64,000 bases of DNA from Allacma fusca (Eukaryota; Arthropoda; Collembola; Symphypleona; Sminthuridae): assembly GCA_947179485.1 (NCBI GenBank), contig OX359248.1, forward strand, positions 52,834,386-52,898,385, in the 5' to 3' direction. The translations under genes were made by a program, and so were the position numbers. A model generated the notes under the pieces. The model searched no databases. It saw only the letters and a program-made list of their open reading frames with translations, and was not told the origin of the DNA. Every line of letters begins with the position of its first letter. The stretch's first letter is position 1. Positions 1 through 12,790 of this stretch are shown here, piece by piece.

Positions 1-1924
1 TCGTGTAGAGCAGTCTGTTTTTTAAAAAAAAGGTCTAGTGAATAAACGGGATAAGGGTAGACTACACTGGGATTGTCTTGAGTAGGATTGTTATAAAGGG
101 GTGAGACCTTATATACATACAGACCTTCAAGGGGGACGGATGCCAGAATGACAATGAAAATTATATCCCTGATGTTTTTCCTAACCTCAAGGGGCTTGTG
201 AATAGTTTATTTTTTGGTATGGGAGAGTATCCCAGGGATTTAGCTTATTATGCATGTACAGAAATAAGGTAAATACATATATATGGGAAAGGGGGCTTGA
301 GCACGAGACAGAGCGAGGGAGGGAGTGAGGAATGGAGGGAATCCAGACAGAGGAAATCCGAAAAATCTCATAAATATTTATCATATGTGGCAGCATAAGG
401 TGACAAAATTTCAGGGAGCAAATCGTGAAATATGAATGTGGACGAAGTGATCGTATCTTTTGCCAGACCCATCTCAAAACTACAGGACTCGGAGCACTTC
501 ATCCGGCTCAGCCTTGTCTGTACACGCAATGTCTGCTTATACATAATTATAAAGTCCACTCTGGCTATAACAGTTCATTTTCATTCCCCCAAAATTCTAT
601 AAAATCTCATGGGCCATAGTAAATAAGAAATATTGACACTCTTCTGAAGCAAAATATCTGGGCTTGATGTAACTCCAGGGACATTCCGGGTTATTATGGG
701 AGTTCATTATAATGAGAGTGCATTTTAGACGTAAGTGCGTGTGTGTGTGGAAGTCTGGGGCTTAGCAACTCTGAATGAATTTATTTACGTAAGGGTATAT
801 AGATATACATATCTACTTAAAATGTACCCTCATGTGTAGTCACTTACAGTATCTACACATTACATAACATGCAACGGAGGGGTGATGAATGTACAGTAGA
901 CTCAATTTTATTACAACATCCTAAGCAAAGTAGGATAGAGTTGGACGATTATTATGAAACACGTTTTGAGCAGGAAATTAACACTGTAGTAAATTGATTT
1001 GTTTAAAAATATTAGTGTGCACACTATAAAAGGCCCCAGTGGAAAAGTCTGAGTTATCTCTATCTATATATGCGGAAATATTTTGCCGTGCAGTTGTGTG
1101 TATATCTACGTCTTGCAAAAAATTTCATTCATTTATTTGAAAGGTTCTATGTACAATGGGCACCTTCCTACTTGAACGAAGTTTGTTAATATTGATGTGA
1201 AAATTCAGCAGTTCGACCCAAGTGACTCATTGATTATTAGTGTGGATATATTTCTGGACAATAGTTTCTGAACAGTCGGATACCGCTGAAAGGAGGAATG
1301 AGAGGATTTTTCAATGGACGAAGATATTTTGATGATTTTTTATAATTAACGGAAGATTATTGATTTCAGTTACAGGAGCAAGTATACCTATGTGTAGGGT
1401 GCTTTTTTCTAAAGTTGAGGGCTGCTATGCTACAAGGCACATACACTGTATACATGGGGATGGTTGTGTATGCCAAGGGACTTTGAGAAAAAGGAAAGTT
1501 GACAGGGAGAGAGTGTGTTTTGTGGATGTGAGCGGATTTCGGGGTTGATAGGATCGGACTGGTTATTTGATAAAAGGGATTGTTCGCTACTGGAGGAGTT
1601 TATTTGGTTGGTGCTGCTCCAGAGGACTCGAGTTCATTCTATCCCTGGCTTTGACATGTCTTCTTTTCCAAACTAGATCAACACTTTCTCCAGGGACCTC
1701 AAAAACACCTCCTTCCATGTACAGTCCCAAATACACTCAATACATTTTTTATTTTTACATTCAAATGTTTTGGGTCCAATGCCCTTCTGCCATTTTTTCA
1801 AGGGGACTTAAACCTGGACAAATTTTCAGTGCTCTGTTTCTATATCTAGTCCTAAATTTGATAAACATCTTCTGGAGCATATACAACAAACAAAGAATCA
1901 GGGGGTTCATATTGTTTTTATCTG
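1..1924. other. Non-coding stretch, no gene seen
   Basis: No frame shows a recognisable protein and no tRNA-like fold was seen. A likely inverted-repeat element end (CAGTAGACTCAATTTTATTA) begins at about 894, and a fragment resembling the opposite end (ATAATGAGAGTGCA) lies near 709-722. These match the dispersed family described at 45377-45555, but I cannot pair them into a full copy. Confidence 0.5.
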
Positions 1925-2250
1925 AACTTGACCTTTAAATAATATCAGGTCAAAATTATATGTGTAAAGCAAACTGAACATTGTTTGAAAATAAGCATGA
2001 CCTTAAGTCAAAACTAGAGCTTACTACATTTATAAAACTAAACTGGACCCTAACTAGAAATAAATTTTACGTTAACCAGAACTAAACTTGACCTCAATCA
2101 GAATTAAATTTGACGTCTACTAACACTAAACTTGATTTATCTGTAACTAAATTGGTCTTTTTTAGAACTCAACTTGACCTTAATTAAACTCAACTTAAAA
2201 TGAGCTCTACCATAATCAAAGTATTGGTTACCCTAATTTAATATCAAGTT
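1925..2250. repeat. Degenerate minisatellite, AACTTGACC-type
   Basis: Diverged direct repeats of roughly 25-30 bp recur here, each carrying a form of AACTAAACTTGACCT (for example near 2083-2096, 2124-2135 and 2169-2178). The copies have drifted too far for a fixed unit length. The core matches arrays near 15, 20 and 48 kb, so this looks like an old array of the same sequence class. Confidence 0.55.
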
Positions 2251-3854
2251 CATTTTAAATTATTGTCTAGCTCTAAATCACATTTTCTACGCACTAATTA
2301 CTTTAAATATTACTATAGTAAATAGTAAATACATAGAAAGAATATTTTATTGACGTCAAATATATCTCCTTGTGAATCCCCACGGTCAGATTTGAATTTA
2401 GTGACATCTCTCAATACAGTTGGTACGTATCCGACTATCCTTCATAGAGATCTGTTGTAAAACCTTTGAACTGGAATTAAATTACTATTTATTCAATTAA
2501 TTTAATTCAACGTATATATACGTTTCAGTTAATTTAACGGAACCCTTCCACTCGCCCAAGAAAAATGATACGTGAATTTAACCCCTGCAGTACACACAAT
2601 CCTTTCATTCACTGGAACCGTCAAATTACCATGATCGTCAAATATTACATCTCATATCATATTATGAGATGTAACTTTACAAGGTAAATCGTAACATTTA
2701 CATAAAATTGAGAGCATATAGAAAGTAGTTTTGGGGAGAGTTGATCAAAGGAGAAATAATTACTTTTCCCTTTGCTTATTTGCACCAGTTGTTTGATCTC
2801 ATGTGAGAAAGCAGTTCGTGGCTTCGTTCGTTCCAGGGAATCTTCCACCAACTAACTACATGCGCCAGTTACAGTCAAACATCCGCCCTGACCTTCCATA
2901 TACAGTCAAGCCTTGTTCTACTGGACTCCACCTAGACCCAAGTTTTCCCCCCTTTCTTACCTACTATCCGTGGTAAGCAGTTTTTCCCTCCAGTGAGTTA
3001 TGGGCTAGCCAAATACTTAAAACAAATCCCATTTGCAACTATACAAGTTCCGTCCTATCGAGGTTTTACTGCGTACAAATCCGTCCTCACCTCGACACAG
3101 ATATCCCTTATTCAACTGATCACTCCAACAAATTAAATTAAGTCCAAATCCAATTACGTTCCCGCTTACTACCAATCGTTCTGTGTACAGAGAAATCTTA
3201 CTAAAAGGACTCCCCTTCCAAGATAAATATTTCAAACCAAAGGCTCTGATCTCTTTGACGGGGATAAAATGCAGGATTGTTTCTATATTTTTGAAATACA
3301 ATCAAACCTTCTTATAATAGAAACATCCCTTAACACACATCATCCCCTTTATAACGATCGATGGCTTCTATATCCAATTGTTCCTGTATTTCTCGAGCGG
3401 AGCATTGTCCAGTGTTCCCGGAAGTATACAAAAACTTAAATATTTGCAGTCAAAATGTTTTCCAGTAATAAAATAAGGGTCAGAATTTTAGGGTGCGTAA
3501 AAGAAATTGCCCCAAATGAAGTTGTTCAAGAATATTGAGTGACACATTCTTCCTCAAGCATTTCGATACTCTGAATAAGAACCGTCCTTTTTAAAATTCG
3601 ACCGTTATAAATATATCTGTACATAGGACACACTGTAAGATGACTTTTGAGCATACTTATATTGAAGGAGGGCTGCAATAGCGGGACTTCAAAGTCGTTC
3701 CACTTGGACTCCTCCAAAAGACGTCTTTCACTTTCACGCATCGAATCATTCACCTTGTGCCTGGGTGTGTGGAACGAGCTTTCTCTCCAATCAACTTTCA
3801 CCAGCTATCGTACCATTGGATTCTATGTATACTTATACACAAAATAAAAGTCTA
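2251..3854. other. Non-coding stretch with fragments of inverted-repeat elements
   Basis: No gene recognised. Fragments such as ACAGTCAAGCCTTGTTCTAC (about 2902-2921), CAATCAAACCTTCTTATAAT (about 3299-3318) and TTTATAACGATCG (about 3349) resemble ends of the approximately 180-bp element family. They suggest overlapping or nested decayed copies. An AT-rich palindromic stretch (CGTATATATACG) lies near 2511-2522. Confidence 0.45.
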
Positions 3855-4017
3855 CAGTAAACTCTCGCTGTAGCGAGACCCCTGGAAGGAGCAAACAATA
3901 ATAAAGGAGGTCCTCAGCTAAGAAATTGGCATTGGAGAAAATTCAAATATGCAGAAAGATTTTATTTGCAAAGAAGGGATGGTTTTAAAGGAGGTCTTTT
4001 ATAGGAAGCTTCGACTG
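3855..4017. mobile_element. MITE-like inverted-repeat element (about 163 bp)
   Basis: The left end reads CAGTAAACTCTCGCTGTAGC. The right end, read on the minus strand, is CAGTCGAAGCTTCCTATAAA. Both are followed by ACC/ACCCC-rich sequence, so the ends form imperfect terminal inverted repeats of about 28 bp. A TA lies just before the left end, but the right-hand TA duplication is not intact. No coding capacity. It belongs to the family described at 45377-45555. Confidence 0.5.
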
Positions 4018-5207
4018 AGCATAAAAATATATTCGAGTGGTATCAAAGGATTGGGCTCATATAAGGTTCCGATAAACACCTTGCTTTTGTTTGCTCTCAC
4101 CTTATTATTTGATGGAGGGTCGGGTCCACACACAGACAGGTTTCCAAAGCGTACAACTTTCCCTTTCAAAGGCTTTCTCCAATAACTTTCTGCTTTGCTG
4201 ATCCCCTTCCTATATATAAAGTGGAGAAAATAACCAGAGACTGCGACAATCCGTATTCTTTGTACATGGCTTCAAATGTGTAGTATCCCATGGATACCGT
4301 CCTTGGCTTTGTCCCCATAAGAAGTTCAATTCAAACTGTTCAGTGCCAAATCTTTCCGTCACTCTCTTCGCTTCGACCCCAGTCCCTTGGAGTCATGGGA
4401 AGTGCACGTGCTGGAAGGGTTATTTGTACAGTAAAAACCTTCCACGATATCACCCACATATAATTCCCAATTTTTTAAACAAAAATTTGACAAGAAAGAA
4501 AAATACGCTGGGCTAAATTCACTTACGAAATGAGGGTCATTGTACTGAGGGTTAAGGGCAAGCGCTTTTGACAAATTTATTCTCTGCATTTTGGAGTAAA
4601 AACAAAACTTTCCCCTTGATTCCAGAAATATCTGGGAGTAATTCATGGAAATGGTGTATTTTCCGTTTAGTTAAATTACATTTACACAATTCTACTTGTA
4701 ATCGAAAATGCATCTAGAACGTTTTGCCCCTTAACCACCAATATTTGTTACTAGTGAAGTGAAACTGTTTTCTTTGTCTGCATTCCTATGCGGGCCCTTA
4801 TAAAGAGGCCGAGCTAAGTTTGTTGCTCTATATTTTTGGAAACATACGGAAGGTCCTTGAAGTGGAAAAAGAGAGACGGAAGCAAAAGGGTCGTGTTTCA
4901 ATGAAACTTTTCAGTGAATTATGGCTCCTTGTGTTCTGTATAAATTTCCTTTGAAAACTTTCAAATCCTTTTCGAACACACATTTCTCCACACACACACA
5001 CACATACACTGTGCTTTCACTATACGCTACAAATGCATTTGTGCCTACACATAAATACATTTATGTACATACACATTAATGTACCCACTGGACTTTCTTT
5101 GAAATGTCAACTTTCTCTCTGCACATTCATCATGTATCTATAGGTACATATGTAATTATACATATGTACACTTTGTTCGACTTCTGAATGGAGGAACGTG
5201 TCTCTTA
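4018..5207. other. Non-coding stretch
   Basis: No gene recognised. There is a short CA run at about 4990-5004. Dispersed TACATA/TATGTACATA-type runs at about 5030-5170 are of a kind that recurs in the window (for example near 12115, 24497, 25185 and 60385). Confidence 0.45.
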
Positions 5208-5402
5208 CAGTGGCCCTCTTTTTAAAAGCACCTCTACTAAAAATCAACCCCAATTTGCTCTCATAATTTTGAGCTCCTTTGATCCATTCAAATATGCACG
5301 GTACTGCAGGAAATTAAAAAATACAATACGACCCAGTTCCCTGGCTGGTTCTCAGCAATTTTTAGTACAACAAAATTTACATTTTTGATGTTGTCCAGAC
5401 TG
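5208..5402. mobile_element. MITE-like inverted-repeat element (about 195 bp)
   Basis: The left end is CAGTGGCCCTCTTTTTAAAA, preceded by TA. The right end is CCAGACTG followed by TTA, so it ends in ACTG as the family predicts. The interior is AT-rich and non-coding. It is slightly longer than the usual 178-181 bp, so the right boundary may be off by some bases. Confidence 0.4.
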
Positions 5403-8400
5403 TTATACTTAGACTTGACTTTATACACTCTCACGAGGAAGGACGAATTTTCTGACCTGATATATGTAGGTACCTGGGAATAATTTAAGGAGAAAAACTG
5501 CTATGAGTGACTTCTTTTAATGGGACCGAATTTTTATGCTCTTATTTATAAGTGATACATAAGGGGAGGTTCGCCCTTTTATTTGCTCAAACAATAACTT
5601 TTGAAGATTTGAAAGGACCTGGAAAATATTTTTAGCTTGTGGAGAAAGTGGCGGTTACAATTTTGGGGTCCGTTATAGAGAGATTTTGTACAGTTCAAAT
5701 ATGTTTATATCGTGAATGTGTTTGGCAGAAACCTGGAGAGTTGACAGCTGCTATGCCCTCATGCAGTAGAAACATTGGGATGGTAAGGAGTTAGAACTGA
5801 GTGAAGTTACTTTAATGGGGTCCGTAATAGGGAGTGAGCCACTGTACTGAAAGCAGTACATTGAGGGGATGAAAGTGTCCATGAGGAATATACAGCCATT
5901 GAGCCCTTTGACGCATGTTCGGACAAGGGAGGGAGAGCGAGAAAAATTGCTGGAGTCCCCAAAGAGACTTTAGTTAGCCAAATGTCAATCCTACTGACAT
6001 ACTTAACAGTTTATGGACTTGCTTTTTCAGCAACTCCTTCACAGCGCCCCATTCAACTCCCATCCCTTCCTCCGTCGTCTTTCTCTCCTGAAAAATTCAT
6101 TGTGGAGGGAGTTTATCAACCTGGTTCAAGATAACGGTTCCAAGGCCTCACCCCACCCTCGACAGGTGAAAAATGTCTGTGGAGCCTTTGCAATTTTATT
6201 TAGCCATAACTTATAGCTATTTCTCAACCCTGTACTCACACACAAAGAACATGGAAAAGATTTTCCTCCAGATTTTCTTGAATTTCAATGAAATTTCCCT
6301 GGAATTGGGGCCACTTCCAGAATTCATCCTCAAGATACACTTTATCACTCAACGACTACGGTGTGTACGCCTGCATTTACAATTTTTTCCCATTAGACCC
6401 TCCATATGTGTAACTCCAGATACGTTTACACTCGGAGCCTCTTTACAACGGCAGGCTGTACGTGTGAGAGGACATCCTGGCAACATGTAATTGATACATG
6501 TATCTATCTATTTATATATTAGGCTGTTGATCATAGTACAAAATCGATATGACAGTTTCCTGTGCATAATATTTTGAATTAGGCTTCTGTAGTATGTGCA
6601 AATGCAGTACTTCAGTAGGGCCAAGATATAAAGCCGGATATTGAAATATCCACTATTTATTGTTAGTTAAAAATTTCCGTTATAACTATTCACAGTAACA
6701 CCTGGATCTAAGGATCATCGGGGAGTACAGTATTCCGTCTGCTGCTTGTACTGCGACATTACAAATTGCAACTGGTTGGACCTTTTCTTACACTTAATTA
6801 GGCATTCGAGCTGTGTGTGGGCAATAATGCAAAAGGTCTTCACACACTTCTAAAGTCTCGGAATTAGGAATGTAATATGTTTTACAAAATCAATTCCTAA
6901 TCTTTTAAGGCAAAATCAAAATTTGTTTGGATCACAAGCGTGTCCCCAAATATATAAATATAATTGGGACGGGAAAAATTATTTCTCATTAAATTATCAT
7001 ACCCGTATCAGTCTCCGAAGTCCGGGTATCTACGTCTGTCTCTGGTAATTTAATCTCGTAAGATATTTCTAATGATATTAATTCCGATTCACTAGTCATA
7101 ATTTGCTAGCAAATATTATTGCTCTTTCCAATTATTATTACACATGATTTGAAAATTCTAATTGAATATTTCCACTGTTGGGAATTACAGTTACACTGGA
7201 TTTGAATCTTAGCTTTGAGGACTGTAGAAATGTGGTGCTTTGCATATGTACGTTGTTGGGATGTGGGACTGAAGAAATATGTACATTTACTTTGGAGCTA
7301 AAGTGCATTAGTGCGAGTGGACGAGATGCTACTTCTGTACAGTTTCCAGTATTTCCTATTTGCGTCGTGCCCCTCATTTGGAGGAGTGTCGTCTGTTATA
7401 TCGAGAGTGTACTATAGTACATACATATATAAGGGGAAAGCAGGAGCCAAAACGAGAGAAGAGAGGAAATTCACGTGTGCGTAACGGCTCAACTGAAACG
7501 ACCCTTTGAAAGATTCTGGCCGCTGTAGGAAAGGTGGATGGGAGCTGTTGAATGCAGAAGATCTAGTGTTTCCTGAACAGGATCACTGGAAATGGTGGGA
7601 AGGACCGTAGGATTTCGTATAAACGAAGTAAACTGATAACCATAGAACTTTACAGTGCATTATTGTTGATGGGACCTCCTTGAAAATGCATGCTCAGTCT
7701 AAGAGTAAAAATACATTCTAAATCAGCACAACGTAGTTTTTTTCTTTTACAAACGTTGTCCTGTTTCCAAGAGTTATGTTGAGCTGCTTTTATGAACGCT
7801 CTTGACTGCAGGTCGTGTACTGTATAGGTACAGAAGGACGTTACTTTTTCCTTACGGTTTTTTCCTACTCATTTTCCCACACGCACTTTCTCTAGAAAGT
7901 CAACTTTTTGAACTCAAAACATGAAAGGGTGCTTTTCAAAAGGGATTAAATACCCAACTGGCATGGTAAAATGAACCAAATTCAAAATCCCATGTTTAAC
8001 GCTCTCTGTAGATATAGATACTCTAACGCCCCTGTTCTCAAATCATAACAAATTCTGTTATTGCTCGTGCTTTCATATGGGAAAAAATTTAAATGCCCTA
8101 CAACAGGGAAACTTGGCTAACATAAAAAGGTTATAACAATAGTGACCACTATAACGAGATTTGATGTTAAAAAAGGTGGTTAGCAGGTGGATAATAAATA
8201 AAAGTTTTGGATGAAGCTGTATGCAAATTTTGCTTTCAACCGAAACAGCATCTAGAACATTTTGGCTCTTCACCGAGGCTCTCTGGTGAAAAGTACAATT
8301 GTTTGGACGCCAATGCAAATCGTGTTTTGACCACGGGATCACTATAACGAAGTATTTTTGTCCTAGGGAGGTCCATAACAAAAATTCTACCGTATGAACA

Positions 8401-8479
8401 AAATTGTGTTTTGCATTTATACATTCATATAGAAACTATGTAGAGTACATGTGTATGTCCCGCAAAACAATATTGTATT
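5403..8479. other. Non-coding stretch with scattered element fragments
   Basis: No gene recognised. Partial element ends occur near 5670 (GGTCCGTTATAGAGAG), 5819 (GGTCCGTAATAGGGAG), 6692 (CAGTAACACCTGGATCTAAG), 7395-7415 (TTATATCGAGAGTGTACTAT) and 8148-8160 (CCACTATAACGAG). I could not pair them confidently. Confidence 0.45.
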
Positions 8480-9040
8480 ATGACATCCTGTAGATTGAGG
8501 ATCTATAATAATTGTATGCACAAATTAAAACTGAAACCATGGTTTGCAGAATTGCCGCGTAAAAAATTTAGAGCAGAAAAAGCAACTCTTAAAAAAGGAC
8601 CCTTGACAATAAAGTTACTACAAGTTTTATTCCAATTTTTCATGATAGGCAAAAAATATGGACTAACTTCCAACAAAAGCGAGCCGGAAAAAATGATAAT
8701 CTCATATTCCGTGCTTTATGTATTGCGGACTCTGATCCATTCATTAGGGAGTCCGGGAGATTGCGTTGAAGGTGATGATAGGGAAAGAAAGGGTATTGAG
8801 GGAAAGTGGGATTTATTGAATTTTAATGGCCGGAGTTCGTCGGAGTGGAACCCAAATAAAAAGGCGGGAATAAAAATCCTGTCGGGAATAAATCATTTTC
8901 ACGTTTCTCCTTTCTCCCCCGAAAAATTGCCACGAGTCAAAGCGGAGGGAAGCATTTTCATAGCGTCCACGCTTCCACTTTTCCAGGGGAAAGCAAAAAG
9001 AGAGAGAGAGAAAAGTGACCAACTGGATGCGTACCTTTGA
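8480..9040 (+). other. Unrecognised 186-codon open frame, coding status doubtful
   Basis: This is the longest non-repetitive open frame in the window. It starts at an ATG and ends in TGA. The predicted product is basic, rich in Lys, Arg and Ser, with no signal peptide, membrane segment or motif that I recognise. No convincing splice sites, promoter or polyadenylation signal frame it, and the 3' part overlaps a 96-codon open frame on the other strand. One frame of this size is only mildly surprising in 64 kb. It could be a lineage-specific gene, an exon of a larger gene, or chance; chance seems most likely. Confidence 0.12.
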
Positions 9041-12000
9041 AAGGGAATGTGTGAGGGCATGAAAAATGGCAATAATTGCGATGATTAATGGCGTGATCAA
9101 CACATGTGAGAGAAATAAAACGCCTTGATTTCATTCAGCATACAGTGAGAATGTTAAAAGAGGGGAAGCTGGACTGGGTATTTTTAGAAAGCAAAATATG
9201 TAGGGAATTTACAATAAAAACGACCCTTAGTATAAAGAACTTTTCCTTTCTAAAAAGCGTTTTGTTCCTTCACAAGACTCAATTAACATTTTAAAATAAT
9301 TTAAGTTAGGGGGTTCATATATGAATGGGTTTGAAAATATATTCAATCTTTCCTCGCTTGCTATTATTTTTTCCCAACTGCAGCAATGATAACTCCAAGG
9401 TTAAAGCTAAATTAATTTGAAAAGGAAGTCACTGATATTAAAATCACACAATGTATTTTTATACGGAGAAAAATAAACATGGGGTCAAAAGGTAAAAAGT
9501 CAAAATTTTTTGAGCACTACACAGAATGTTAAAGTAATCCAGAGAAATGAAATAAAATGCACAAGGGGATACATTATACACACAGTGCACTGTACATGCA
9601 CATGTTTGCCTCTGAGTGGATTTACACAAGCTCAATTTCCGTGTTCTCCCCTCTTTCTATATAATCCTGACTGGACAAACAAGCTCGCCGCTCATGTAAA
9701 TATTGCTTTAATTTTCCTTATCTCCTTTACAAGTGCATACTAATGTGCAGTACACTAAGCATAGCAGGACCCCCTGAAGTAATCAAATATGGCGTGGTTT
9801 GTTGTATGTCCATCTATGCTTTTCTGGACCTAAAAACACGTAGTATTACAGGATTTCAGGTTCACATCATTTGGACTAAAGAGAAAATGCTCTTATAGGA
9901 GGAATTTTAGACAGTGAGACTCCTTTGTATAAATACATCGGATTTGAAGGCCCCAAGGCTGTTTACATTTTCAGAAGGAGAGTATTCTCTAGTGAAAGCA
10001 CTTTCCTGCTTTCACCACACATAAATGTGCATTCTACTATAACATGACTTATTTCTAATTGTAGGACGTGCTTCCCGCTCATGTCAAAATGTACACCGAT
10101 TGTATGTACACACAGTCTACACTCGTTATAACAATTCACTAAAACGATCACAGAACATTTTAAGGATATTTACGTACTGTTTTTAGAAATATGGTAACTA
10201 AATTGGGAATTCCATTGTTGTGAGTAATGATTTCAGCGTTTAGGGATTAAGAACTAATTGTAAGAATGGCGAAAAGTAAGAAAATGTGTCATGCAAAAAT
10301 ATTTAGAGTTGTGTACATTGTAAGCATTGAAAAGAGGAGCTGGAAATTCTGATCGGACAATATCAGAAACTTGGTGCTTCCAATAAAGAGGGAACTTGAC
10401 CGCGACAATACAACGCATTGGACTCCGCTGAGTAAACAATTGACAGTTTTATGGCCTTATAAAACTTGGAAGATTTTTACCTCTCTCGACCTTCCCAAGC
10501 CTATATCTATAATTAGTGCTATAGAATTATCTTGTCACACTGACTCGTGAAACGTTTGTTTCATTTTTGGAATCTGGTGTGTTCATTGTTTTGTTCTTAT
10601 TGCAAACTTCATGTTGATATTTTGGATAAATACGCATGACTTAAATTAATAAACAAGCATTCCATCATTCAATGTTTACCTGTCACTACGAGTTTACGCA
10701 CTAGTTTTTCACATCCTTAAAACCTCGTGAGACGTTAATTATCAACGAAAGGAATTTTCAGTCAAATATAATAGATATGTGCCGTATGATGTATTGATTT
10801 CTGTCGTAAATTATTTATAGTATTACTTTCGCCTTAATTAATTCCACGAAGGAAAACCGAAGCCTTGGTCAAGCAACGTTATCGAGGACTCTGATGTGCA
10901 TAAATTAACTAGAAGAGAAAGTTACTAAAGGAAAAATTAACTGCTTATAGAGACGAACACACAGCACATGTTTTTTAATCATTTAAAAAATGAACTTTTA
11001 AAATTTAGAATTTTGCAATTAATATTGTGCTGACATTGAGGTTCACTGCAAATCCTGATTCAAAACTTTCTCCAGGTACTTTCACTTAAATGAAATAAAA
11101 TCCATAAAATCGCCCTCCCGAATTTTGGAAGTAAACGACCGCTTTGCTGCTTAATCTCCCACCGGTGTATCGGCCCGTGATGGGATGAAGGATCAAGTTG
11201 TAAATCTTACGTGAAACAGTCCTGAAACTCAGACATGTTCCAAATCCCTTCCCAAGCTTTCCCAATCAACTCAACCGAGGAATGCGTTTAATCCGTGGAA
11301 AGCTAATTTGTTATCGTTTTAGGCTCGAGAGCTTCACAACGTTCAATAAGCAGAGTGAAAGTTGGGTGAAAGTCCTGTAGAGTATAGTCTTGCTACCAGA
11401 TCACCCCTCACAACACAATATTTTATAAACACTCCCTTAACTCAATGTAAAATTCTAACCTGGAAATTATAAAACTTGAGAGAAATTTGGTGTATTTTAG
11501 ATGAGGGTACAACAAGGGTGCACTGTATATGTGGAGACTTAAGTTGAATCCCCTTCACGTCACTTTGCATCGTCTTTGAAATCAATTCCCCTGAAATTGT
11601 GTTGCGATGGCTGTCTCCCTTAATTTTGCTAAAAAGAGAGAAAGTGAAAGCTGGTGAAAGTTGGAGAATTTTTTTTAATTCCAAGATTTACGCCCTCATA
11701 TTTCAGATTTACATGGAGAAAACAAGACAACAGCCCTGTCAAGTATATACCTCATGGGGAAGGAAATACGCAAAGTCGTACAGTGCGCAAGCTATATAAA
11801 AGTAGCAGAAGTAAACTTAAAAATTTCCCTAAGATTGTTAAATTACAACAAAATTTGGAAAGAGGAAATAATAAATTGTGGGATAGTTTCAATATAAATT
11901 ATCTTCGAATACTTTATACGAATGAATGCTTTCTTCAAGAGGGGATTTGTATAATACGAATAGACTGTTGTCTATTGTGGCAAGCAGCTTGTGAATATCC

Positions 12001-12240
12001 GAATCTTATATATGTTTAAAGTTGAGACAAAAAATGAGGAAACATTTTTGCTCTGGCATAAATTGTGGGGAATATTTTTTAGACTAACGGCGCTAAAAAC
12101 CTCACATGAACATGTACATATGTACATATGTATTCATACGATTTTTTCCAACGGAATTCAGTTCGAGATCTTACAACAAATCGCTCATATTTTCATACAC
12201 AGAGCTTTTGATAAGAATGGGATAATGTTCGGTTACGAAA
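9041..12240. other. Non-coding stretch
   Basis: No gene recognised. Element-like ends occur near 9912 (CAGTGAGACTCCTTTGTATA) and 10112 (CAGTCTACACTCGTTATAAC) but do not pair into a clear copy. A run of overlapping + strand open frames at 11599-12323 has no recognisable motif. Confidence 0.45.
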
Positions 12241-12249
12241 AGGAAAGAA

Positions 12250-12790
12250 ACGTGACATTCAAAGAGAACGCTAACTTAACGAGAACGGGAAGATATTTCA
12301 TAGGGAAAAGAGCGGGAATTTAATGTGAACGGGAATTCGTCCAACAAAGAAAACGCGATCTGAAAATTTAATCTGAATTAAGAGAACGGGATTAATTATT
12401 GATCGAGAACGGTTCCGTAATAGTACGAGAACGTGATGCAACATCAATAACTAATCAAAACGGGATTAACTGTTGAACGAAATTAGGATCGATGATTGAA
12501 TGAAACTGAGCAAAATAATTGGACGAATTTGGGAACGATAATTGGGAACAATATTAGGAAACCATAATTAGTAACGATGGTTTAACAAAATTGGGAACGA
12601 TTGTTGAACGAAATTGGGAACGACGTTTGAACGAAATTGGAATCCTTTATTGAACGAAATCGGAATAGTTTATTGAAAGAAATTGGAAAATATCATTAAA
12701 CAAAAGTGGAATAGTTAATTTAGCAAACCTTGGAACGTTGATAGAACGAAATTACGAGCAAAAATTGAACTTGAACGATGCTTGAATTAA
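12250..12790. repeat. Degenerate 23-bp minisatellite (GAACGAAATTGG)
   Basis: Tandem units of about 23 bp, each containing TTGAACGAAATTGG or a near variant followed by GAA, are clearest at about 12595-12690, where four run head to tail. Weaker copies with GAACGGGATTAA-like cores extend left to about 12250 and right to about 12790. The sequence differs from the TGACC/TCAAGTT arrays elsewhere, so it looks like an independent expansion. Confidence 0.7.

Noticed and set aside
11599..12323. Three overlapping plus-strand frames covering about 720 bases
   Set aside because: Different frames, no joining splice sites, no motif, and the end runs into the 12.3-kb minisatellite.
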